Source of the DNA: Pleodorina starrii
Taxonomy: Eukaryota > Chlorophyta > Chlorophyceae > Chlamydomonadales > Volvocaceae
Direction: 5' to 3'
DNA: 64,000 bases
NCBI GenBank assembly: GCA_030267565.1
Contig: BRXU01000052.1
Span: forward strand, 1 to 64,000
The position numbers and the translations under genes were made by a program. Below are positions 35,396 to 45,013 of this stretch, piece after piece. Below the pieces are notes generated by a model. That model did no database searches. It was not told the DNA's origin and worked only from the letters and a program-made list of their open reading frames with translations. Every line of letters starts with the position of its first letter. The stretch's first letter is position 1.

Positions 35396-37141
35396 ATGAG
35401 GAAAAAAACCTCAAGACCCAGATCGATCAACAAACGGGGGAAAAAATCGCGTAAAGGAGGGTCCCCGCCCCCGCTTCCACCCTCCAGCAGTAGTGTTAAG
35501 CTCCCCCCCCTCATACCCAGAGAAAAACAACAACAAATCAACAACAACACAAATCCCGTCTCGCATAATGAAGGGACAGCACTCCCGCAAATACATCAAA
35601 GATTGTTACAAGGACGACAGGTACCATCGGGAAATCAAAGTTCAAAGACCTCTCTTCCCCGAATTTTCTCTCGGACGCCTTCAATGCGTGCAGGGCAGCA
35701 TAATGAAGGGACAGCACTCCCGCAAATACAACAAAGATTGTTACAAGGACGACAGGCACAGCAATCTGTGCAATGGCCCCCCCTACCACCGTCTACCCCC
35801 CCTCGGAAAACGATGCGGCATCGGTTGCCCAAGCATGATGGTAGTATGCCTGATGGTAGCTCCCCAAGGATGAACATCAGGATGAACACAGTCGTAGGAA
35901 CACCACAATATTACCCCACGCAATCTGTGCCATGGCGTCCTCTACCACCGTCTACCCCCCCTCGGAAAACGATGCGGCATCGGTTGCCCAAGCATGATGG
36001 TAGTATGCCTGATGGTAGCTCCTCAAGAAGTATGAACACCAGCAGGATGTGGCGTAGACCACAACATTACCACAAGTCGCCACCCCAGGATGAAAACAAC
36101 CAAGATCCAAAAACGGTTCTGACAAGGACCGTATCAAACCGACCGCGAAGAACGACCGTGACCACTATGGCCTCCAGTAACAAGACCGCATCCCAAGATC
36201 AGACAGGGCGATCACGACCATACTCGGCGCCCGCTGTCATCACTAGGATGTCGCCCAGCCCTGGCTCAAGCCGACTTCCCTCGCAAAAAGAACAGGGTCA
36301 ATACGGGACCCAAACACGCCTTAAAATTGGTGAAAGCAAGCCCCTGCCAAGACCAAAGGATGACCGTCTACATCTAGACAACATTATAAAATTACAGTGC
36401 ACCTGGAATGGTCCGCAACCATCGACTGAACAATACCTAGACATCACCTTGTTCGGAGCACCTATATTGTCCAAACAGGATCAAGACTTAGACAACCGAT
36501 CAAACGGAACTTTTATGTATAATGCGAATATTGAGATTTGTGATTATCGATTAAAACTCCGGTATAACTCGATGGGTAAGTGGTATGCGATGCACAAGGA
36601 TAACATAGAACAGAGCACAGAGAACATAGGCCAGGCTGCCTATCTAAATTTGAAAAATGTTCCAAGCAATATATCAGCATTTTATATCCTCGTATCTGCT
36701 TATAGTAAGAAACTTGATTCGATTGGTGATTTCACATTCAGAATATCACACGTTAACGATGAGGTTAATTTCGATAAAGAATCCGCTAGTGAACTTTCTG
36801 AAGTTGAACTATATAACTATGGCTGGAAATATGACAAAAATGTAGCAAAGAACTATCAAGGTATCCTTCTCGGCCGTGTGTTGTGTCGTGATAGAAGTTG
36901 GCACGTAGACATCCTTGACCAATATTGTAATGCATCAGCTCCTCGAGATTTCTCACGTGAGACATACATGGAAGCTATCAATATGATGTACGAGATTGAA
37001 AGCGCACGCAACGACAAGTGTGCCTGCACATCAATTCCAGATGTGAAAGTACCACCTATGATGATGATTGAGACCAGAATAGAAGGACCTCCACCAAAAA
37101 TCACGGCGCCAACTTACTTGCGAGGGCCAAAAGAACTCTAA
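35396..37141 (+). CDS. Protein with disordered repeat region and TerD-like C-terminal domain
   Basis: 581 aa from the ATG at 35396. Residues 1-25 are highly basic (RKK, KRGKKSRK), suggesting nucleic-acid binding or nuclear targeting. Residues about 50-215 are Pro/Arg-rich with two duplications: HNEGTALPQI(H/Q)QRLLQGRQ twice, and PPLPPSTPPRKTMRHRLPKH with GSMPDGSS twice. Residues about 320-510 look folded and resemble TerD domains: LQCTWNG, a DQDLDNRSNGTFMYN stretch, LNLKNVPSNISAFYILVSAY, FTFRI, and GRVLCRDRSWHVDI near the end. TerD proteins bind calcium through Asp-rich loops and occur in stress-response systems and some large viruses. The fold is inferred. The coding part is AT-richer than its neighbours upstream. 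Confidence 0.65.
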   Translation: MRKKTSRPRSINKRGKKSRKGGSPPPLPPSSSSVKLPPLIPREKQQQINNNTNPVSHNEGTALPQIHQRLLQGRQVPSGNQSSKTSLPRIFSRTPSMRAGQHNEGTALPQIQQRLLQGRQAQQSVQWPPLPPSTPPRKTMRHRLPKHDGSMPDGSSPRMNIRMNTVVGTPQYYPTQSVPWRPLPPSTPPRKTMRHRLPKHDGSMPDGSSSRSMNTSRMWRRPQHYHKSPPQDENNQDPKTVLTRTVSNRPRRTTVTTMASSNKTASQDQTGRSRPYSAPAVITRMSPSPGSSRLPSQKEQGQYGTQTRLKIGESKPLPRPKDDRLHLDNIIKLQCTWNGPQPSTEQYLDITLFGAPILSKQDQDLDNRSNGTFMYNANIEICDYRLKLRYNSMGKWYAMHKDNIEQSTENIGQAAYLNLKNVPSNISAFYILVSAYSKKLDSIGDFTFRISHVNDEVNFDKESASELSEVELYNYGWKYDKNVAKNYQGILLGRVLCRDRSWHVDILDQYCNASAPRDFSRETYMEAINMMYEIESARNDKCACTSIPDVKVPPMMMIETRIEGPPPKITAPTYLRGPKEL

Positions 37142-37362
37142 ATTTTTTGACAGTGCACAAGGAGGCACAACAGCATCTTTATTGTTCGCTGATCAGCTAT
37201 GCTGGACGATGATGACGGGCAAATGGACCGGTTTATGAAAAGATGGTTTCTTTGGTAAATTCCCTTGGCGACGCTGCGGCTTCTCTCCTTCGTCGCTCCC
37301 ACGGCAGCGTCACTGCCAACAACGTTATAGTGATATCGCCGAGGCGGTATATACATGTATGT

Positions 37363-37452
37363 CAGGCTGGCTATCTTCCTGCAGAACCCTTAAGTCGGAT
37401 AGATACTTTATTCTATCCGACTTAAGGGTTCTGCAGGAAGATAGCCAGCCTG
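37363..37452. mobile_element. Type C palindromic element, perfect 40-bp arms
   Basis: Two perfectly complementary 40-bp arms (CAGGCTGGCTATCTTCCTGC at the outer end) around a 10-bp loop ATACTTTATT. The flanks are ATGTATGT and ATGTATGC, a 7/8 match consistent with an 8-bp target duplication. It lies between two convergent genes (stops at 37141 and 37512). Confidence 0.88.
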
Positions 37453-37511
37453 ATGTATGCGTGATCAGCACTTCACGCACTCACATTGAGCCTCTCGCCG
37501 GCCTTGAGAGC

Positions 37512-39023
37512 TCACTGAGTGTTTTTTGGCCTTACTTTCACAGTAGTTACGTTATTCAGCCATGTTGTGCCTGTCTTATTGGGTGGTAGTACATGCTTGG
37601 TAAAAAAATTGTTCATCTGATGTGTATTATGAGGAATGGATGGCAATGTTCCCATTCGGAATTGGGTTGTGCGTTGTGGTAATGCGCTTTTATCTAAACT
37701 GTTCGCGGTGGTTTGTTGCGTGTTCCCTAGAGGGGCCAAACGGCCAGCTCGTGTGGGTGGTGTTGGGAACGCACCTATCGCTTGGAACGCACCTGGGAAT
37801 TTCGTCTGCACCCATTCCACCAGCGTGCTTTCCATCGCAGAGCCCCTTGGAACGCGGTATGTAGACACAAATACACCTTTGTCGAACGCGACTCTAGATA
37901 ATATTTCTCCCTGCCAATAATCATGTATCTCCTTGTCATTATGCAACCTAAATGCAGGTAGCTGGCTCAGTGTCAATAAATAATAGAGGTCCTCATATGT
38001 CTTGATGTTGTTCAAAAGGTCATAACTACACTCCACGCCATTGTAGATCGCACAAACCTTCAGGTAATTAACAAAACTTGCACATTGCGTATCATTTAGC
38101 CACTTCTTTCTCATCTTGTCATGTAGCTGTGGTTTGAGTATTTCATATAGGTATTTGCCCACAGTCAAAAATTTATCACAATGCGCATTGGCAGGCTTCT
38201 GCAATTGAAGGAACAGTGATATTGTCTTAAACATTTCATATACCCAAACTATCAGAAACGCGAACTCCCATTCAACGTGATTACTGATAAAATCACGACG
38301 ACCATATCTTTCGGCCATTTCAAAGAAGTCCTCAACTACAACAGCATTGAATACGTTTTTACCACGTTCGAAAACATACACGTTTCCTAGACTCAAGATA
38401 CCGGTAGTGGACATTCCATCAGCATATGGTGCAATGGCGCTGTTAAAGACCACTGCCATAAAAGGTATTATGGTAGCATGTGCATACCAACAAATTTGTG
38501 CAAAAGTTGTTTTTGTAAAAAGTCCTCCCACAAGTGCTTTCGGAAGGCTCTCAATACGTTTGTAAATGAAACTCGCAAAAATAGAGGTGTATCTTTTCAC
38601 GAATCCACCAATATACGTATGCTCACCCACGAGGAACGAGGAAGCATTCATGAAGTCCTGAGGTATTTTAAGGCACGGCGGGGTTGTCCTTTGCTGATTC
38701 ATGGTCTGCACACTCCCCTGAGTCATGGTCTGCGCACTCCCCTGATTCATGGTCTGCACACTCCCCTGAGTCATGGTCTGCACACTCCCCTGAGTCGTTT
38801 TCTTGACAGGCTCGGCAACAGCATCGCCTTGCTTGCAGGAGTCACCTATGCAGCCCAAAGCCCAAAAACTTCGTCTTCCACCCCGTTGTGAAGAGGCTCG
38901 ACGGCTCGAGCGGCGGGATTTGCAATCCCGCTTGAGGGAATTTGTCTTCTTCCTTGGTTTAGACCGTCTTTTTTTGTGGCAGGAAGATTCCTGGACTGAG
39001 AGCTTCGGAGTTTTTGCCGTCAT
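37512..39023 (-). CDS. Hypothetical protein with hydrophobic segments and TQGSVQTM repeats
   Basis: 503 aa from the ATG at 39023. Residues 1-55 are strongly basic (KKRRSKPRKK, RRSSRRASS). Four 8-residue TQGSVQTM/NQGSAQTM repeats (about 77-108) come from a 24-bp DNA repeat at 38697-38795. The central part has two hydrophobic stretches, about 178-205 (WYAHATIIPFMAVVF) and about 250-270 (FAFLIVWVYEMFKTISLFLQ), which may be membrane or buried helices. The C-terminal ~70 residues are Thr/Gln/Asn-rich and probably disordered. No family recognised. It ends 59 bp from a type C palindrome and shares that convergent spacer with the TerD-like gene. Confidence 0.65.
   Translation of the reverse strand: MTAKTPKLSVQESSCHKKRRSKPRKKTNSLKRDCKSRRSSRRASSQRGGRRSFWALGCIGDSCKQGDAVAEPVKKTTQGSVQTMTQGSVQTMNQGSAQTMTQGSVQTMNQQRTTPPCLKIPQDFMNASSFLVGEHTYIGGFVKRYTSIFASFIYKRIESLPKALVGGLFTKTTFAQICWYAHATIIPFMAVVFNSAIAPYADGMSTTGILSLGNVYVFERGKNVFNAVVVEDFFEMAERYGRRDFISNHVEWEFAFLIVWVYEMFKTISLFLQLQKPANAHCDKFLTVGKYLYEILKPQLHDKMRKKWLNDTQCASFVNYLKVCAIYNGVECSYDLLNNIKTYEDLYYLLTLSQLPAFRLHNDKEIHDYWQGEILSRVAFDKGVFVSTYRVPRGSAMESTLVEWVQTKFPGAFQAIGAFPTPPTRAGRLAPLGNTQQTTANSLDKSALPQRTTQFRMGTLPSIPHNTHQMNNFFTKHVLPPNKTGTTWLNNVTTVKVRPKNTQ
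38697..38795. repeat. 24-bp in-gene minisatellite
   Basis: Four tandem 24-mers built on ATGGTCTGCACACTCCCCTG with ATTC/AGTC alternation, encoding the TQGSVQTM repeats on the minus strand. Confidence 0.9.
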
Positions 39024-39112
39024 TTTGATCTATACTATATTAGGGTAAATATGTTGGGGGTATCTCTCAAAAAAGAGACCTAGACCGTCTATATTGGCTG
39101 TCTCCGTGTTGG

Positions 39113-39337
39113 ATGCTGCTGGACAGAGGTGCAGCACGCACTTGCGAGAATTGCGCACGTGTATGGCGCCTGCTTGAAGCATTCCTGGTGTCATTTATGC
39201 TACGCCATGTCAGGATAGTATTCAACGAATGCGCCATCAAGATCGTGGACTTCGTGGACAGAGCACATACGAGCTCCAACAGAAATAGCTCGTCATCGGC
39301 ATGGAGCTTTGATTTTCGTCATCGCTACATTTTATAG
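39113..39337 (+). CDS. Doubtful small ORF, 74 aa
   Basis: Opens at the ATG at 39113 and stops 26 bp before the next gene. It has one CENC pair and a hydrophobic LLEAFLVSFML stretch, and ends in a Ser-rich tail. No family recognised. It is kept because it fills the gap between a divergent gene pair and precedes 39364 closely; it could equally be a leader region. Confidence 0.25.
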   Translation: MLLDRGAARTCENCARVWRLLEAFLVSFMLRHVRIVFNECAIKIVDFVDRAHTSSNRNSSSSAWSFDFRHRYIL

Positions 39338-39363
39338 AACGTGGAGTGCACACTCCTCTTAAC

Positions 39364-39558
39364 ATGGATATCGTAGGACCCATCATTGGTGTAAATATCG
39401 CTGCTGTCCTTGGTGTGGGAATTGTGGCGGCAATGTACAACGTCGTGGATCTACAGGCTAAAAGGGCCGAGTACATCCTGGCTGAACGCCAACGCCAGCA
39501 GATTGAGGGGAAGAAGACCCCCAAGATTCAGTTCGGCTCAAAGCTCCCCCCCTCCTAA
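39364..39558 (+). CDS. Small single-pass membrane protein
   Basis: 64 aa from the ATG at 39364 (the in-frame GTG at 39346 is not favoured). Residues about 4-27 (VGPIIGVNIAAVLGVGIVAA) are a Gly/Ala/Val-rich transmembrane helix with no charged residue. It is followed by a charged amphipathic helix (LQAKRAEYILAERQRQQIEG) and a basic tail. Small N-anchored proteins of this shape are common virion membrane components in large DNA viruses, but no specific family is recognised. Confidence 0.55.
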   Translation: MDIVGPIIGVNIAAVLGVGIVAAMYNVVDLQAKRAEYILAERQRQQIEGKKTPKIQFGSKLPPS

Positions 39559-39634
39559 GGGGGTCGGGCTGCGGGCCAGGTAGAAGGGGTTCGTGTCTCC
39601 AAATTCCCATCTGGAGATGACGACGCAGTGGTGG

Positions 39635-39685
39635 CCAGGTGGCTGTCGTGAATCACACAGCAATGTGTGGTTGCACGACGCCTGG
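39635..39685. repeat. Type D imperfect hairpin, copy 1
   Basis: Begins CCAGGTGGCTGTCGTG and ends CACGACGCCTGG, with internal arms around CACACAGCAATGTGTGG. A near copy starts at 39734. Confidence 0.75.
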
Positions 39686-39733
39686 CGGCGTGTCTCCCCC
39701 TCGTGGAGACGCGCAAGGGTGCCGCTCAGGGGG

Positions 39734-39784
39734 CCAGGTGGCTGTCGTGAATCACATAGCAATGTGTGGTGGCACGACGCCTGG
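39734..39784. repeat. Type D imperfect hairpin, copy 2
   Basis: Same as the copy 99 bp upstream apart from a few substitutions. Its outer arms extend into GGGGGCC/GGCCCCC. Both copies lie between the membrane-protein stop (39558) and the replication gene. Confidence 0.75.
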
Positions 39785-39840
39785 CCCCCACCTTTATTTA
39801 CTGCACAAGACCTCACGAGACATCACAAGACCTCACGAGG

Positions 39841-39912
39841 CAGGCTGGCTATCTTCCTGCAGAATCCTTAAGTCGAATACATACTTTATTCTATTCGACT
39901 TAAGGGTTCTGC
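39841..39912. mobile_element. Type C palindrome, right end truncated
   Basis: CAGGCTGGCTATCTTCCTGC at the left, then AATCCTTAAGTCGAATA, the loop and a complementary right arm that stops at GGGTTCTGC. The terminal 18 bp of the right arm are missing. It lies 86 bp upstream of the replication gene's ATG. Confidence 0.82.
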
Positions 39913-39998
39913 TTTGGAGGCACCAACCAACCCATAAGAACATAAGAACAAGGGTCCCTCCCGAAAGGGACCTACAAAAAGAGGTAGAGCTCGAGACA

Positions 39999-42900
39999 AT
40001 GGCAGCAATAGGTCGTAGTAGTAGTTGCAGTCAGGACCTCGGCAGGCTCGAGCGCTACATGCGCGAGAACTTCTCGGCCTGCGTGCTCATGCCGGCTTGC
40101 GACAACGGCAAGGCGCCGCGCTGGCCGCACAAGCACGGCCAGTACACCTGGGACACATGGGCAGGGGCCCGCGGGGCTGTTTGCGTCCGCGAGAAGACGG
40201 ACGGTGTCGACGGCTGCCTGCTGCGCCTCACAGAGGGACTCATCGTCGTGGACGTGGATTGTAAGGACCTCGCAACAGCGCTGGAGGAGCAGGGGCTCGG
40301 CTTTGAGTGCACCGCCGCCTGCGCCACACGCAAAGGTCAACACTTTTACTTTCGCCACACGAGCCAGTGCGATGCGGCGGGAATGTATGACGGCGCGCGG
40401 CAGTTTGGAGCCGACCTCGATATTGACCTGAAGACATGTCGGGACCACAGGACCTCGGGTCCCGAGGGCGGCAAGTGCCCCGGGACCATCAGTGTTCCGC
40501 CGTCATCCGGCAAGACGTGGATAAGGCCCCCCTGGGACTACGACATCCTGCCGATGCCAAGCACCTTTGTGGATTTCTTCCTCGCATCGAAACACGGCGG
40601 GCCAAATCGCACACGGACGTCCGCGACGTCGACGTGTGGGCCCGAGTTCATACCGCTGGCCACCCTGCGACGCGTAGTCCTGGAGCTCCTGTCCGACAGA
40701 CGCGCACATGATTACGCTACGTGGCGCCCCGTGGTCTTTGCGATCAACAACGTGTGCCACGAGTGCGGCCACAGCAATCAAGACAGGGACGACCTCATCC
40801 ACGCATTTTCAGAGCGCGACCCGGCCAAGTATGACCGCACACGCGTGTCCAGGTACATCCAGTCGCTCGTGCCCAACGCAGCCGGCAACCGCTTTGGCAC
40901 GCTCGGGGCCATGGCCAAAGAAGACTCGCCCGTTGGCTGGCAGAATCTACAAGCAGCAGCATTGGAAACTCAGGAGGCTGGGAGGAAGGAAACGCCACAG
41001 CTTATTGAACCCCAGGATGTCCGCTGCGTGGCGGAAGCCATCATGAGTTTCCTTGGCATAGACCTGGATAGCTCACAGGTCATATCTGCGTGTGTCTGTG
41101 AACGGGCGTGTTCGAGCTCCAACTCTATCTCCAGCTCCAACTTCAACTCCGACTCCCACACGCCAACACCCACTAAGAGGAATTCAGGACTAATGCAGAG
41201 TCAACACGACTGGACAGGTAAGGTCCTGCACATCCAGATTCTTCAGACTCAGACTCAGACTCAACAGACAGACGCGATCATGCTAGACCTGGACACACTC
41301 GAGGTGAGCCTGAATGGTGTTTCGGCGGGCTACTTGCACCATGGCAAGGGCATCCCCATCACCGGATGGGACTTCGCAGCTATCAATGAACACTTCAGGC
41401 CTGGCATGCAGTGGCTCACCACCCGGCCCAGCCACGAAAAACTCAAGTTCATGACTCAAGAGCCCAGCCCGGGTCCTCGAGCCCATATTGAAATCGTCAA
41501 TTACCATAATCCGGAGGCCCGTTCCGCAAAAGTAAGCTTGCCCGACATGAACAAGACCAGCACCATCACAGCGCCCAAGAAGCTCAACATGCTGGATGCC
41601 GCCTATGCAAGCTCGATACGCAGCGTGCTGACGACGACCTTGGGCCTCAACAAGGTACTTCTCGTCGCTCACAATATGCAAGTGACCATCCTCCAGGATA
41701 GACCGTCCTGCAGGGAAAACGGAGGTCGCCATGATGACGACATGCTCATTGAGGCGCTGCTCTGTACATACCCGGAAATCAAGCGCCGATGGCGCTTCAG
41801 CCCGGATGTCACGTCCGCTAATTACAACGGCATATTCCACTGCGATCCCGTGACCAACGTATGGACCAAGGAGCACAATGCATACGTGGAGGAGGAACTT
41901 GCCAAGGCCTTCAAGGAGATGACCCGCGTGCACGCGGGTCCGCAGGGTGATCTCACGGTTGATGACAGGAAGTACCTACAGTCTCGGCATGGCAGTACTG
42001 AGATGCGCCTAATGCTTGTGCGGAAGGTCCTTGAAAAAAGCTTCAGCGAGAAGCTGGATGAAAATCTGGACGTCTTTGTCGTTCGCAACGGCCTCTTTGA
42101 CATGCGAGAAAAGGTGTTCAGACAGATTGTACCCGAGGACATGGTCAGCACGCATGCCGACTGGGACTACGACAAGGGGCTCGCTTCCTCCAAACGCCCC
42201 GAGCTCGACGCCTTCCTGAGCCAGGTTCTGCCTGTGGATGAGGAGCGCCGCATCTTCCTCACGTACATGGCCGGCCTACTCTCTGGTCGCAGATGCATCA
42301 AGAAATTTATCGTGCTCACGGATCGAAGGGCGGGTAACAACGGCAAGAGCACGCTCTCCCGCCTATTCCGCCTGTTCTTTGGAACATACACCAAGGCGAG
42401 CACAAAGTTTGTCTGCAGGGGCTCCTTTGACCGCGACCGGGACTCACATGACGCAGGGTTGGAGCCGTTCAAGGGCAAACGGATCCTGATAGCAGAGGAG
42501 CTAAAAAAATCCATGACACTTGATGTCGCCATGCTCAAGGCATACACAGGTGGCGTGGGTGAACGTGTTGAGGGACGAAAGTGTGGTGCTGGGGACTGGT
42601 TCAATTTCACCTGGCAGGCCGGGTTCATGCTCATCTTCAACGAAGGTGATGCTCCGTCATTCGACACCACCGACGAGGCCTTCCTTGGTCGAATGGTTGT
42701 GGTACCCATGCGTTCAAAATTTGTGCCTGTCTCTGAACCTTCACCATCGACAACAACAGCCGACGCCACCGACAACCCTGAACTGGAGGAGGAGTTCACA
42801 TTTCCCATGAACAAAGATGTCGGCGCTCGTTTCCAGGAATGGCTGCCGGCACTTGCTGATGTGCTGATGGAGGCGTACAACCCGGACGGACTGGACATCA

Positions 42901-43298
42901 TACCAACCTCTATGCGCGAATGGCGAGCAGATATTGCCGATGCCAGCAACTCTATCGCTGAATGGCTTGATGACATAGTCAGCATTACCGGGAACAAAAA
43001 AGATGTTCTTCCCATCAAGGATGTCCACCGACGGTACCTCGAATACGTCAGGAACGACTGTGCGACTGGTTTTGAGGCTGGCCGACAACACCGTGACACA
43101 GCGTCAAATCTAACAAAGGACCAGTTTACACAGGCAGTACGGTCTTACATGGCCAATAAGCGAGAAGCCGGAGTCCTGGTAAAGGATCGTCACTGCTGGC
43201 GGGATGCCGCCGACAAAAAGCAATGCACGGCTCGACAGGTGATTGTCGGAGCCGTCATGTGCAACCAGGAGGAACACGAGTGCATGGCAGTTGTATGA
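39999..43298 (+). CDS. Replication protein: Prim-Pol (AEP) primase fused to SF3 D5-like helicase
   Basis: 1,099 aa from the ATG at 39999; the frame is open 120 codons further up, but that stretch crosses D and C repeats. The N-terminal Prim-Pol domain keeps DVD (85-87), the GQH motif (His115), and DLDID (139-143) followed by the VPPSSG loop. A PriCT/D5_N-like region (about 225-310) and a Ser/Thr/Gln-rich linker follow. The SF3 helicase has Walker A GNNGKST (779-785), Walker B RILIAEEL (828-835), sensor-1 FMLIFNEGDAP (Asn881) and an arginine-finger candidate Arg898. Primer synthesis and unwinding in one chain is the plan of NCLDV D5 proteins, Polinton/virophage replicases and some plasmids. 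All key residues are intact. The last 23 coding bases belong to the first unit of the downstream 349-bp repeat. Confidence 0.93.
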   Translation: MAAIGRSSSCSQDLGRLERYMRENFSACVLMPACDNGKAPRWPHKHGQYTWDTWAGARGAVCVREKTDGVDGCLLRLTEGLIVVDVDCKDLATALEEQGLGFECTAACATRKGQHFYFRHTSQCDAAGMYDGARQFGADLDIDLKTCRDHRTSGPEGGKCPGTISVPPSSGKTWIRPPWDYDILPMPSTFVDFFLASKHGGPNRTRTSATSTCGPEFIPLATLRRVVLELLSDRRAHDYATWRPVVFAINNVCHECGHSNQDRDDLIHAFSERDPAKYDRTRVSRYIQSLVPNAAGNRFGTLGAMAKEDSPVGWQNLQAAALETQEAGRKETPQLIEPQDVRCVAEAIMSFLGIDLDSSQVISACVCERACSSSNSISSSNFNSDSHTPTPTKRNSGLMQSQHDWTGKVLHIQILQTQTQTQQTDAIMLDLDTLEVSLNGVSAGYLHHGKGIPITGWDFAAINEHFRPGMQWLTTRPSHEKLKFMTQEPSPGPRAHIEIVNYHNPEARSAKVSLPDMNKTSTITAPKKLNMLDAAYASSIRSVLTTTLGLNKVLLVAHNMQVTILQDRPSCRENGGRHDDDMLIEALLCTYPEIKRRWRFSPDVTSANYNGIFHCDPVTNVWTKEHNAYVEEELAKAFKEMTRVHAGPQGDLTVDDRKYLQSRHGSTEMRLMLVRKVLEKSFSEKLDENLDVFVVRNGLFDMREKVFRQIVPEDMVSTHADWDYDKGLASSKRPELDAFLSQVLPVDEERRIFLTYMAGLLSGRRCIKKFIVLTDRRAGNNGKSTLSRLFRLFFGTYTKASTKFVCRGSFDRDRDSHDAGLEPFKGKRILIAEELKKSMTLDVAMLKAYTGGVGERVEGRKCGAGDWFNFTWQAGFMLIFNEGDAPSFDTTDEAFLGRMVVVPMRSKFVPVSEPSPSTTTADATDNPELEEEFTFPMNKDVGARFQEWLPALADVLMEAYNPDGLDIIPTSMREWRADIADASNSIAEWLDDIVSITGNKKDVLPIKDVHRRYLEYVRNDCATGFEAGRQHRDTASNLTKDQFTQAVRSYMANKREAGVLVKDRHCWRDAADKKQCTARQVIVGAVMCNQEEHECMAVV

Positions 43299-44740
43299 CA
43301 TTGTATGACATTTGTATGACATTTGTATGACAAAATGGTCAAGCCCCCCGTTTCCGAGAACGTGTGAGCCTTCACACTGGATTGAGTAAGGAAGTGCCCA
43401 GGCCTGACCTCAAATTGGAATTTGTATGCCATGTATGTCATGTATGACAGGGATTTAGGGGTGCCTCCACAAAACCAGAATGAAATACCCCTTGGGGTAT
43501 GCAAGGAGGCCCTGTTACACCCCCTCTAAAACAGCGTCATACATGGCATACATGGCATACATGACATACATGACATACATGACATACACCTAGGGCATAC
43601 CCACGCCTAGATGTATGTCATGTCTAATGACTGACACGAGTGCATGGCAGTTGTATGACATTGTATGACATTTGTATGACAAAATGGTCAAGCCCCCCGT
43701 TTCCGAGAACGTGTGAGCCTTCACACTGGATTGAGTAAGGAAGTGCCCAGGCCTGACCTCAAATTGGAATTTGTATGCCATGTATGTCATGTATGACAGG
43801 GATTTAGGGGTGCCTCCACAAAACCAGAATGAAATACCCCAAGGGGTATGCAAGGAGGCCCTGTTACACCCCCTCTAAAACAGCGTCATACATGGCATAC
43901 ATGACATACATGACATACATGACATACATGACATACACCTAGGGCATACCCACGCCTAGATGTATGTCATGTCTAATGACTGACACGAGTGCATGGCAGT
44001 TGTATGACATTGTATGACATTTGTATGACAAAATGGTCAAGCCCCCCGTTTCCGAGAACGTGTGAGCCTTCACACTGGATTGAGTAAGGAAGTGCCCAGG
44101 CCTGACCTCAAATTGGAATTTGTATGCCATGTATGTCATGTATGACAGGGATTTAGGGGTGCCTCCACAAAACCAGAATGAAATACCCCAAGGGGTATGC
44201 AAGGAGGCCCTGTTACACCCCCTCTAAAACAGCGTCATACATGGCATACATGACATACATGACATACATGACATACATGACATACACCTAGGGCATACCC
44301 ACGCCTAGATGTATGTCATGTCTAATGACTGACACGAGTGCATGGCAGTTGTATGACATTGTATGACATTTGTATGACAAAATGGTCAAGCCCCCCGTTT
44401 CCGAGAACGTGTGAGCCTTCACACTGGATTGAGTAAGGAAGTGCCCAGGCCTGACCTCAAATTGGAATTTGTATGCCATGTATGTCATGTATGACAGGGA
44501 TTTAGGGGTGCCTCCACAAAACCAGAATGAAATACCCCTTGGGGTATGCAAGGAGGCCCTGTTACACCCCCTCTAAAACAGCATCATACATGGCATACAT
44601 GGCATACATGGCATACACCTAGGGCATACCCACGCCTAGATGTATGTCATGTCTAATGACTGACACGAGTGCATGGCAGTTGTGTGACCTTGTATGACAT
44701 TGTATGACAAAATGGCTGAGCCCCCGTTTCCGAGAACATG
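43275..44740. repeat. ~349-bp tandem repeats downstream of the replication gene
   Basis: Four full units start at 43275, 43635, 43984 and 44333, with a partial fifth at 44664. Unit lengths are 360, 349, 349 and 331 bp; the first has an extra 11-bp TGTATGACATT. Each starts with CACGAGTGCATGGCAG and TGTATGAC iterations, has a unique middle, and ends with CATACATGAC decamers that are the inverse of the opening iterations, so each unit can fold. Short minus ORFs of 87 codons recur in the units and are not convincing genes. The position beside a primase-helicase and the iteron structure make this a candidate replication origin. Confidence 0.9.
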
Positions 44741-44745
44741 TAAGC

Positions 44746-44879
44746 TGACAGAAGTGACAGAAGTGACGGAAGTGACACCCTAATTAGGGTGGCTATTTTC
44801 TTAGGGTTTTTTTCGGGGTTTTCTTCGGGCGTTTACCCCCCCCCTAAAAACTTTGTCACTTTGTCACCTTGTCACTTTC
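44746..44879. repeat. Inverted AGTGAC / GTCACTT cluster
   Basis: Four AGTGACRGA-type iterations on the left and three GTCACYTT iterations on the right, separated by about 78 bp rich in T, G and C runs. This is a large imperfect hairpin without coding capacity. Confidence 0.7.
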
Positions 44880-44968
44880 CCACCAATGAAGAGGAATGGT
44901 TGAGGGGTGGTCGGAGAGCCCCTCTCTTACTGCAATCACCACGCAGGCTCCAGGCATGCTAACATACT

Positions 44969-45013
44969 GGAGAATCCTTAGGCCCGATAGATAACATTTC
45001 TATCCGGCCTAAG
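44969..45013. mobile_element. Type C palindrome, diverged core
   Basis: GAATCCTTAGGCCCGATAGA, then CTATCCGGCCTAAG, clearly related to the core of the copies at 37363 and 39841. The outer CAGGCTGGC ends are no longer recognisable. Confidence 0.6.

Noticed and set aside
39639..39998. N-terminal extension of the replication protein by 120 codons
   Set aside because: It begins at a non-preferred start and crosses two type D hairpins and a type C palindrome; the Prim-Pol domain is complete from the ATG at 39999.
43590..44551. Repeated 87-codon minus ORFs in the 349-bp repeats
   Set aside because: They exist only because the units are near identical; composition is that of the repeat, and the outer units do not preserve the same frame.
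43275..44740. CRISPR array
   Set aside because: Units are about 349 bp and near identical throughout; there are no short direct repeats with unique spacers and no cas genes.
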